In this document: positions 1 through 5,594 of the stretch, piece by piece | Layout of the letters: each line of letters starts with the position of its first letter | Position numbering within the stretch: the stretch's first letter is position 1 | NCBI GenBank assembly: GCA_002278985.1 | Contig: NCJP01000022.1 | Span: 1 to 11,976, forward strand | Source of the DNA: Erythrobacter sp. 34-65-8 | GTDB lineage: Bacteria > Pseudomonadota > Alphaproteobacteria > Sphingomonadales > Sphingomonadaceae | DNA length: 11,976 nt | Direction of reading: 5' to 3' | Program-made: the position numbers and the translations under genes | The notes under the pieces: model-generated | What the model was told of the DNA's origin: nothing | What the model saw: only the letters and a program-made list of their open reading frames with translations | Database searches by the model: none

Positions 1-1292
1 GGGATGGCGGCTGGCCGCTGGTCGGAAATACCTTCACCATGCTGGCCGATCCCCCTGCATTCGTGAAGCGGCTGATCGCCACCCACGGGCCGGTCTACAA
101 GAACCGCGCCTTTGGCGGCTGGCAGGTCGCTCTGGTCGGCCCGGATGCCAACGAGCTGGTGCTGTTCGACCGCGACAAGATCTTTTCCAACGAACAGGGC
201 TGGGGCCCGGTGCTGGACCAGCTGTTCCCGCGCGGGCTGATGCTGATGGACTTCGACCATCACCGGGCAGACCGCCGCGCCCTGTCGATCGCCTTCAAGC
301 CGGAACCGATGCGGCACTATTCCGGGGCGCTCAACCGCGGTATTGCCGAACGGGTCAAAACCTGGGGCGGGTCTCCGATGGAGTTCTACCCGGCGATCAA
401 GAAGCTGACGCTGGACCTGGCTGCGGACAGCTTCATCGGCATTCCCTGGGGCCCGGAAGCGGACAAGATCAACGAAGCCTTTGTCTACATGGTGCAGGCC
501 TCGGTCGCGCCGATCCGCAAGCCGCTGCCCGGCACGCTGATGCGCAAGGGCGTGAAGGGCCGCGAGTTCCTGGTCGACTACTTCACCCGCGAGACCGAAC
601 GCCGACGCGCCGAGGGCGGCGGGCAGGACATGTTCAGCCAGTTCGCCACCGCTACCCGTGAAGACGGCACCCTGCTGCCGGTCGACGAGGTGGTCGACCA
701 CATGAACTTCCTGATGATGGCAGCGCATGACACCATCACCTCCAGCGCGACCTCGCTGATCTGGCTGCTGGCGAAGAACCCCGAATGGCAGGACAAACTG
801 CGGGCCGAAATCACCGCAGTGACCAGCGGCGGCGGCGATCTGTCTTACGATGACCTCGGCAAGCTCGACCTGGTCGAGATGGCGTTCAAGGAAGCCTTGC
901 GGATGATCCCGCCAGTGCCCTCGATGCCGCGCCGGGCGCTCAAGGCCTTCGAGTTCGGCGGCTATCGCATCCCGGCCGGCACGACGGTGGGGATCAACAC
1001 GCAGTATGTCCACCACATGGAAGAGCACTGGCCCGAACCGGAAAAGTTCGACCCGATGCGCTTCACCGCCGAACAGGTCCGCGCGCGGCACAAATATGCC
1101 TGGGTGCCGTTCGGCGGCGGCGCGCACATGTGCCTCGGCCTCCACTTCGCCTACATGCAGGTGAAGATCCTGCTGGCCCAGGTGCTGACGCGCTATTCCA
1201 TCGAAATCGAGCCTGGCTATGCGCCGGAATGGAAAGCCTGGCCGATCCCGCAGCCGAAGGACGGGCTGAAGGTGACGTTCAGGCCGCTTTGA
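1..1292 (+). CDS. Cytochrome P450, 5' end cut by the window edge
   Basis: Heme-thiolate monooxygenase. The reading frame is open to the left edge (first full codon at 3) and reads DGGWPLVGNTFT before the first in-window ATG at 39. That is the proline/glycine-rich hinge of P450s, so the ATG at 39 is internal and the true start lies upstream. Counting from that ATG, the I-helix oxygen-binding motif is AAHDT (228-232), the K-helix ExxR is EALR (285-288), and the heme-binding loop is FGGGAHMCLG with the axial Cys at residue 365 (codon 1131-1133). No membrane anchor is visible in the part present, which fits a soluble bacterial P450 needing separate ferredoxin and reductase partners; neither is encoded nearby. 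The subfamily and substrate cannot be told from sequence alone. The loop and I-helix look more like the CYP51/CYP120/CYP26-type clade than the CYP101 type, but that is an impression. The stop is followed directly by a hairpin pair. Confidence 0.96.
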   Translation, partial: DGGWPLVGNTFTMLADPPAFVKRLIATHGPVYKNRAFGGWQVALVGPDANELVLFDRDKIFSNEQGWGPVLDQLFPRGLMLMDFDHHRADRRALSIAFKPEPMRHYSGALNRGIAERVKTWGGSPMEFYPAIKKLTLDLAADSFIGIPWGPEADKINEAFVYMVQASVAPIRKPLPGTLMRKGVKGREFLVDYFTRETERRRAEGGGQDMFSQFATATREDGTLLPVDEVVDHMNFLMMAAHDTITSSATSLIWLLAKNPEWQDKLRAEITAVTSGGGDLSYDDLGKLDLVEMAFKEALRMIPPVPSMPRRALKAFEFGGYRIPAGTTVGINTQYVHHMEEHWPEPEKFDPMRFTAEQVRARHKYAWVPFGGGAHMCLGLHFAYMQVKILLAQVLTRYSIEIEPGYAPEWKAWPIPQPKDGLKVTFRPL

Positions 1293-1362
1293 GTTCCCGC
1301 GCAGGCGGGAACCTCAAGCGAACGTGTTCCGAACCGACTGAGGCCCCCGCCTGCGCGGGGGC
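1293..1362. repeat. Inverted pair of REP-like hairpins between convergent genes
   Basis: Two 20-nt hairpins: GTTCCCGCGCAGGCGGGAAC at 1293-1312 (8-bp stem, GCAG loop) and 1343-1362 (8-bp stem, CTGC loop). The second is the reverse complement of the first: with the shared CTCA flank, 1293-1316 and the complement of 1339-1362 match at 20 of 24 positions. The four differences fall as two compensated stem pairs (TT/AA in one, CC/GG in the other), so both stems stay perfect. A 22-bp spacer separates the copies. The pair starts at the base after the P450 stop and ends just before the stop of the convergent SDHAF4-like gene, so it can act as a two-way terminator or mRNA end-stabiliser. Its layout matches bacterial REP/BIME elements. 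No RAYT transposase is in the window. Confidence 0.75.
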
Positions 1363-1368
1363 GCACTC

Positions 1369-1533
1369 TCAGAAATCGATCGCGATGCCCTTGTGCTCCC
1401 AGTCGCCATAGCGGGTGGGGCTCAGCTCTTCGTCCTGCGCGACCGGCCTGGGAGCAGGCGGCGGGTCGTTGGTCCAGTGGGCAGGCTTGGTGAAGCCTTC
1501 CGGGCGGCGGGTGGCGCGTTTGGTCATGGTCAT
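1369..1533 (-). CDS. SDHAF4/DUF1674-type succinate dehydrogenase assembly factor
   Basis: Small protein of about 54 residues ending in SPTRYGDWEHKGIAIDF, the hallmark C-terminal motif of the DUF1674 family (mitochondrial SDHAF4, yeast Sdh8). Family members help mature complex II by binding the flavinated SdhA subunit; here that role is inferred from the motif. The rest is basic and proline-rich (KPAHW and DPPPAPRP around residues 16-30) and is likely disordered, as in the family. The start is uncertain: ATG at 1531-1533 gives MTMTKRAT, ATG at 1525-1527 gives MTKRAT, and a TTG at 1561-1563 would add ten residues. No strong Shine-Dalgarno separates them. The gene is divergent from rsmB (about 50 bp between starts) and convergent with the P450. 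No sdh genes are in the window. Confidence 0.85.
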   Translation of the reverse strand: MTMTKRATRRPEGFTKPAHWTNDPPPAPRPVAQDEELSPTRYGDWEHKGIAIDF

Positions 1534-1582
1534 ACAGATGCGCCCACTGGCGCTTGCTTTCAAGAACGCCTAACCGCACCCC

Positions 1583-2815
1583 ATGGCACAACCTACCGGC
1601 ATCCACGCGCGCCGCGCCGCGCTCCGTCTGCTCGACGCTGTCCTGCGCCGGGGCGAGACGCTCGATCAGGCGTTCCAGTCGGCCAGCGGCGACGTGCGGC
1701 GGCCGGAAGACAGGGCGCTCGTCCGTGCCATCGCCGGTGAGACGCTGCGCTGGCTGACCGATTTCGACGCCCTGATCGACAGCGCCACCGCCCGCGCCCT
1801 GCCCGATGATGCCAAGCCGCGCATGGTGCTGCGTATGATGCTGGCGCAATGGCTGCGGTTCGATACCCCGCCCCATGCGGTGATCGCCACCGGCCTGCCG
1901 CTGCTGACCGGTGGCCCACGGCGACTGGCCCACGGCGTATTCTCCACCCTGGTCAAGCGCGAAGCCACCCTTCCCCCGCATCCCACGCTGCCCGATTCCG
2001 TGCGCGAACGCTGGGGCGATTGGGCCGATGCCATCGCGCCCGGCCTCGCCGAGCCGCCGCCGCTTGATCTCGCGCTGCGGGATCCTTCCGAAACGGCGCA
2101 CTGGGCCAACCAGCTCGCCGCGGACAGCCTCGCCCCCGGCCACCTGCGCCTGCCCCGCGGCGAAGCCGTGGAGAAGCTCGCCGGGTTTGCCGAAGGGGCC
2201 TGGTGGGTGCAGGACCTCGCGGCCTCCATCCCTGCGCGGCTGCTGGGCGCAGGCGAAGGCCGCCACGTATTGGACCTGTGCGCAGCACCGGGCGGCAAGA
2301 CCATGCAGCTGGCGGCTGCAGGCTGGAACGTGACTGCACTCGACATGAGCAAGCGGCGGCTTGACCTGCTACGCGATAATCTCAAGCGTACCGGCCTGCA
2401 GGCCGCCACCGTGCGCGCCGATGCGCTGGAGTGGGAGCCGAAGCACCGCTTCGACGCGATCCTGCTCGATGCGCCCTGCACCGCCACCGGCACCTGCCGC
2501 CGCCACCCCGACGTGCTGCACCGGATCGGTGCGCGCCAGATTGCGGAGATGTCGGAACTGCAGGGCGCATTGCTGGAACGGGCCGCAGGATGGCTCAAAC
2601 CCGGCGGTACGCTGGTCTACGCGGTCTGCTCGCTGGAGCGCGAGGAAGGTGAGGAGGTGGCTGCCGGTGTCAATCTGCCACGACTGCCCATTACGGCCGA
2701 AGAACTGCCTTGCGGCCTTATTCCGACGGCCGAAGGCTGGGTTCGCACCCACCCCGGACAGCTTGCGGCGCAAGGCGGGCTCGACGGCTTCCTGGTGGCC
2801 CGCTGGCGCATCTGA
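1583..2815 (+). CDS. rsmB: 16S rRNA (cytosine(967)-C(5))-methyltransferase RsmB
   Basis: SAM-dependent RNA m5C methyltransferase of the RsmB/Sun/NSUN family, acting on 16S rRNA in the cytoplasm. Residues about 1-130 form the NusB-like RNA-binding domain (ARRAALRLLDAVLRRGE near the start). The catalytic domain follows: SAM-binding motif I VLDLCAAPGGKT (229-240), LDMS at 253-256 in the next strand, motif IV LLDAPCTATGTCRRHPD with Cys299, and motif VI LVYAVCSLEREEGEE with Cys349. The two cysteines are the expected enzyme-release and nucleophile pair. The C-terminus, THPGQLAAQGGLDGFLVARW, is the usual family end. At 410 residues it is slightly shorter than E. coli RsmB (about 430). The ATG at 1583 gives the family N-terminus but lacks a clear Shine-Dalgarno. 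Other RsmB/RsmF-like paralogs share the motifs, so the exact target base is a family inference. Confidence 0.93.
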   Translation: MAQPTGIHARRAALRLLDAVLRRGETLDQAFQSASGDVRRPEDRALVRAIAGETLRWLTDFDALIDSATARALPDDAKPRMVLRMMLAQWLRFDTPPHAVIATGLPLLTGGPRRLAHGVFSTLVKREATLPPHPTLPDSVRERWGDWADAIAPGLAEPPPLDLALRDPSETAHWANQLAADSLAPGHLRLPRGEAVEKLAGFAEGAWWVQDLAASIPARLLGAGEGRHVLDLCAAPGGKTMQLAAAGWNVTALDMSKRRLDLLRDNLKRTGLQAATVRADALEWEPKHRFDAILLDAPCTATGTCRRHPDVLHRIGARQIAEMSELQGALLERAAGWLKPGGTLVYAVCSLEREEGEEVAAGVNLPRLPITAEELPCGLIPTAEGWVRTHPGQLAAQGGLDGFLVARWRI

Positions 2816-2827
2816 CCTGAACGCAAA

Positions 2828-2851
2828 GTCCGGAAAGGAGCTGGGCCGGAC
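2828..2851 (+). terminator. Weak hairpin just after rsmB
   Basis: GTCCGG at 2828-2833 pairs with CCGGAC at 2846-2851, a 6-bp stem with a 12-nt loop, 12 nt past the rsmB stop. A second CCGGAC at 2874-2879 could pair with the same left arm, giving alternative folds. There is no T-tract, so this is at best a weak or factor-dependent terminator or a leader fold. The rest of 2852-2984 must hold the promoter of the next gene, but no convincing -35/-10 pair is recognisable. Confidence 0.3.
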
Positions 2852-2998
2852 AACCATTCATCGCGGCCTCCGACCGGACGGCCCCCGGATTTTCCCGCAA
2901 CCTTAAAGCGTTCATCCGCCAGCAAGGCGCCGCTGAACACCCGGCGAGGGAAGTCGTGCGCTCCGCCGCGCGGCTCGACCATTCGAGGAGCAGAGCAA

Positions 2999-3886
2999 AT
3001 GACATTGAGGTCCCCGCGTCGCAAGGCGCTCACTGTGCTGGCCGCGCTGGCCGTACCCGCTGCGGTGCCTGGCACCCTGATAGCGCAGGAACAGGCCCCG
3101 CAGCAGGACGAAGCCTTCACCACGGTTTACGGTACGCCGCCGGCAGACCTGTCCGCGCTGGACGAAGGCCCTGAAGTGGAAGGCTTCATTGCCGCCCGCA
3201 AGGACAACCGGATGCGCGTCACCAGTGCAGACGGCACCACCACCGATGTCTTCCTGAGCGAGGCTACCGAAGTGCGCGCGAGCAAGGGATTGTTCGGCCT
3301 TGACCGTGACCGGCTTGCCCCTGAGGCGCTGCTCAACGGCCTGCCCGTAACTGTGCGGACCGTGCAATGGGGCAATGGGCTCATCGCCAGCCGCATCGCG
3401 CTCAAAACCAAGGACCTGCGCACCGCGACGATGATCCGCACCGGCACCGAACAGGGCTTTGCCGAGCAGACCGCAGCGACCGACGCGCTTCGCAGCCGCG
3501 TGGCCGACATTGACCAGTACAACGTCAAGGGCACCACCAACGTCTACTTCGACACGGGCAAGTGGAACATTTCCGGCCAGTCACAGGCCGAACTATGCGC
3601 CACGGCGGCACAAGCCGAAGCGATGGACAACGCACTGCTGCTGGTGGTCGGCTACACCGATTCGACGGGTGACTATGACTTCAACCAGGAACTGAGCGAG
3701 AAGCGCGCCGCACGGGTGGTCAACTACCTGCAGCAGGCCTGCAAGTGGAAGCCTTACCGGATGCTGACGCCCACCGGCATGGCTGAAGCCGATCCTGCGG
3801 CGGACAACAGCACCGCTCAGGGCAAGGCGCAGAACCGGCGAGTGGCGGTGAATATCCTCGTCAGCAAGAGCGTCGACGGCCTGTAA
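2999..3886 (+). CDS. Exported OmpA-C-domain envelope protein with a DUF5666-like middle domain
   Basis: Predicted periplasmic or outer-membrane-associated protein of 295 residues. Residues 1-29 are a signal peptide: basic MTLRSPRRK, then an Ala/Val/Leu core, with probable cleavage near LIA-QEQ. Residues about 56-140 form a small beta-rich region (VEGFIAARKDNRMRVTSADG, then SEATEVR, then GLPVTVRTVQWGNGLIASRIAL) that resembles DUF5666-type OB-like domains; this is a tentative match. Residues about 178-290 are an OmpA peptidoglycan-binding domain: TNVYFDTGKWNIS, VVGYTDSTGDYDFNQELSEKRAARVVNYL, and a terminal QNRRVAVNI. Asp221 and Arg236 are the residues expected to hold the diaminopimelate of peptidoglycan. 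Two cysteines (200 and 248) could form a disulfide. There is no N-terminal beta-barrel, so it is not a classical OmpA porin. The start is firm: GAGGAG at 2985-2990 lies 8 nt before the ATG. Confidence 0.88.
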   Translation: MTLRSPRRKALTVLAALAVPAAVPGTLIAQEQAPQQDEAFTTVYGTPPADLSALDEGPEVEGFIAARKDNRMRVTSADGTTTDVFLSEATEVRASKGLFGLDRDRLAPEALLNGLPVTVRTVQWGNGLIASRIALKTKDLRTATMIRTGTEQGFAEQTAATDALRSRVADIDQYNVKGTTNVYFDTGKWNISGQSQAELCATAAQAEAMDNALLLVVGYTDSTGDYDFNQELSEKRAARVVNYLQQACKWKPYRMLTPTGMAEADPAADNSTAQGKAQNRRVAVNILVSKSVDGL

Positions 3887-3893
3887 CAACTGC

Positions 3894-3923
3894 GAAGGGG
3901 CGGCTCATGCGACCCGCCCCTTC
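3894..3923. terminator. Hairpin between the convergent OmpA-like gene and msrA
   Basis: GAAGGGGCGG at 3894-3903 pairs perfectly with CCGCCCCTTC at 3914-3923 (10-bp stem, 10-nt loop). It lies 8 bases after the OmpA-like stop codon and 16 bases beyond the msrA stop read from the other strand. Its placement between two convergent genes suggests a shared bidirectional terminator. Neither side has a marked T-tract, so efficiency is uncertain. Confidence 0.6.
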
Positions 3924-3938
3924 CGGTAACCGGGTGCC

Positions 3939-4475
3939 TCAGGCTTTGGCTTTTGCAGCGAAGCTTTTGCGCAGCTTGGCGAGCTTGGGCGGTATGACGG
4001 CGAGGCAATAGGGATTGCGCTGGCCTTCACCATCCCAGTATTCCTGGTGATAGTCCTCTGCCGGATACCACTCTGCCGGCCCTTCGATGGTGGTCACGAC
4101 CTTGCCGCCAAGATCGTCATTGGCGCGGGCAATGGCGGCTTCGGCCTCGGCCTGCTGGGCATCACCGAGCGGAAAGATCGCGCTGCGATACTGGGTGCCG
4201 ATGTCGTTGCCCTGCCGGTTCAGCTGGGTCGGATCGTGGGTGCCCATGAACACATCGAGCAGGTCGCCGTAGCTGAGCACTTCAGGGTCGAACGTCACGC
4301 GGATCGCTTCGGCATGGCCGGTCGTGCCGCTGCACACCTCCTTGTAGGTCGGGCTGGGCTTGCTTCCCCCGATGTAGCCGCTTTCGACTTCACTGACTCC
4401 GATCACGTCGCGGAACACCGCCTCGGTGCACCAGAAGCATCCGCCTGCAATGATCGCCTGTTGCTGTTCTGCCAT
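3939..4475 (-). CDS. msrA: Peptide-methionine (S)-S-oxide reductase MsrA
   Basis: Repairs oxidised methionine by reducing the S-epimer of methionine sulfoxide, with electrons from thioredoxin. The family motif GCFWC spans residues 12-16, with catalytic Cys13. Other conserved blocks are GYIGG (33-37), PTYKEVCSGTTGHAEAI (from residue 42), HDPTQLNRQGNDIGTQYRSAIF (80-101) and EDYHQEYW (140-147). Cys48 and Cys157 (in NPYC) are candidates for recycling. There is no signal peptide, so it is cytoplasmic. Length (178) is normal and there is no fused MsrB domain. The start is supported by AAGGAA about 6 nt upstream of the ATG at 4473-4475. It is divergent from the exported methyltransferase-like gene, with 115 bp between the starts. 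Confidence 0.97.
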   Translation of the reverse strand: MAEQQQAIIAGGCFWCTEAVFRDVIGVSEVESGYIGGSKPSPTYKEVCSGTTGHAEAIRVTFDPEVLSYGDLLDVFMGTHDPTQLNRQGNDIGTQYRSAIFPLGDAQQAEAEAAIARANDDLGGKVVTTIEGPAEWYPAEDYHQEYWDGEGQRNPYCLAVIPPKLAKLRKSFAAKAKA

Positions 4476-4526
4476 GGGAATTCCTTTCGCGGGTCCATGT
4501 AGGGTTCCGTTCGGCGCTTGTCATCG

Positions 4527-4548
4527 CCGGTTGCATCCTTACAACCGG
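4527..4548. promoter_or_regulatory. Inverted repeat in the msrA / methyltransferase divergent region
   Basis: CCGGTTG at 4527-4533 and CAACCGG at 4542-4548 form a perfect 7-bp inverted repeat around 8 bp. It lies 43 bp upstream of the methyltransferase-like ATG and 52 bp upstream of the msrA ATG. The dyad could be an operator shared by the two divergent genes or a 5'-leader hairpin of the rightward one. No clear sigma-70 or EcfG-type (GGAAC...CGTT) promoter could be matched with it. Confidence 0.35.
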
Positions 4549-4590
4549 GCGCAGCGTATTCCCCACAAGACCACCGGAGAGGACACCCCC

Positions 4591-5514
4591 ATGACCAAGA
4601 CGAACTTCGCCCTGACCAGCGCGCTCGCCGCCGCACTGGCCGCTCTCGCCGCCCCGGCCATGGCCGACAACCACGGCCACCACGCGGGCCATGCGGCCAC
4701 ACACGGTTCTGCACCCGGCAAGGCCATGGACCATTCGAAGCATGATCCCGCCATGTTCATGCAGCACCACGGCGAGGCCCTGTCAGGCGCACTCAACCAC
4801 CCCAGCCGCGCCGAAGATCGCGCCCGTGACAAGTTCCGAAACCCGGGGGAAGTGCTCGCCTTCTTCCATGTCGCACCGCACATGAAGGTGGGTGAATATG
4901 CTCCCGGCGGCGGCTGGTATTCGCGCCTGCTGGGCCACTATCTGGGCGGCGAAGGCCAGCTTGTCGGCATCTATGCCAACCCGCTGACCGCCAGCAGCGA
5001 CCCGGCCCGCCAGCAGCGCATCCGCGATTCCGCCGCCGGTTTTGCCGCGGAAGTGGCAGGCTATACCGGCCTTCCGGCCGACAAATTCGCGGGCTTGACG
5101 CTCGACTCTATCCCGGACGATCAGAAGGGCACGTTCGACCGCATTCTCGTCATCCGCAGCCTGCACGGCATTACCCGCGCCGGCACCGCCGACACCGAAA
5201 TCCGCGCGATGCGCGAACTGCTCAAGGACGACGGCATGATCGGCGTGGTCCAGCACCGTGCCAAGGCCGATGCGCCATGGTCCTACGCCAACGGCAGCCG
5301 GGGCTATCTGCGCCAGGCCGATGTGATCGCGTTCATGGAGCTGAACGGCTTCGAGCTGGTCGGATCGAGCGAAGTGAACGCCAACCCGATGGACACCGCC
5401 GATCACCCCGAAGGCGTGTGGGAAATGCCCCCCGTCCAGGCCACCAAGCGCGAAGACCTGAAGGACAAGGGCGAAAGCGATCGCATGACGCTACTGTTCA
5501 AGAAGCGACCGTAA
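4591..5514 (+). CDS. Exported class I SAM-methyltransferase-fold protein with His-rich N-terminus (COG4798-like)
   Basis: Protein of 307 residues resembling the COG4798 'predicted methyltransferase' family; substrate unknown. Residues 1-25 are a clear signal peptide (MTKTNFALTS, Ala/Leu core, cleavage after AMA), so the mature protein should lie in the periplasm. Residues 26-60 hold nine histidines (28, 30, 31, 34, 38, 48, 51, 59, 60) and several methionines, resembling metal-binding linkers. The Rossmann part starts near residue 84 (NPGEVLAFFHV), with a motif I-like glycine-rich turn VGEYAPGGGWYSRLL (100-114), then LVGIYANP (124-131), FDRILVIRSLHGI (182-194) and GMIGVVQHRA (215-224). The chosen start has GGAGAGGA 6 nt upstream (4577-4584). 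A longer frame reaching back to 4426 would overlap msrA and destroy the signal peptide, so it is rejected. The 3' end is copy 1 of a tandem repeat. Confidence 0.85.
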   Translation: MTKTNFALTSALAAALAALAAPAMADNHGHHAGHAATHGSAPGKAMDHSKHDPAMFMQHHGEALSGALNHPSRAEDRARDKFRNPGEVLAFFHVAPHMKVGEYAPGGGWYSRLLGHYLGGEGQLVGIYANPLTASSDPARQQRIRDSAAGFAAEVAGYTGLPADKFAGLTLDSIPDDQKGTFDRILVIRSLHGITRAGTADTEIRAMRELLKDDGMIGVVQHRAKADAPWSYANGSRGYLRQADVIAFMELNGFELVGSSEVNANPMDTADHPEGVWEMPPVQATKREDLKDKGESDRMTLLFKKRP

Positions 5515-5589
5515 CGGCCGTTGGGCTGTTCAAGAAGCGGCCCTGAGGGTCAGCGGGCTATTCAATAAACGCGCGTAACGCTAAGGGCG
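5494..5589 (+). repeat. Three degenerate 32-bp tandem copies of the methyltransferase C-terminal codons and stop
   Basis: Units start at 5494, 5526 and 5558, exactly 32 bp apart. Each begins CT(G/A)TTCAA(G/T)AA(G/A)CG and contains a stop at the same place: LFKKRP-TAA (5494-5514), LFKKRP-TGA (5526-5546) and LFNKRA-TAA (5558-5578). Copies 1 and 2 match at 24 of 32 bases, with the first 14 identical; copies 2 and 3 match at 20 of 32. Copy 1 is the genuine gene end; copies 2 and 3 fill most of the 80-bp gap before aguB. Because 32 is not a multiple of three, the copies lie in three different frames. Confidence 0.8.
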
Positions 5590-5594
5590 GTGAC

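Noticed and set aside
1217..2266. 349-codon minus-strand frame across the P450 end, SDHAF4 gene and rsmB
   Set aside because: It runs through two genuine genes and the REP-like hairpins, with no recognisable domain; a GC-rich shadow frame.
4483..4508. EcfG-type stress promoter (GGAAC, spacer, CGTT) upstream of msrA
   Set aside because: GGAAC is present on the minus strand at 4504-4508, but no CGTT occurs at the proper distance.
4426..4590. Upstream extension of the methyltransferase-like gene
   Set aside because: It would overlap msrA and the divergent control region and bury the signal peptide; the ATG at 4591 has a good Shine-Dalgarno.
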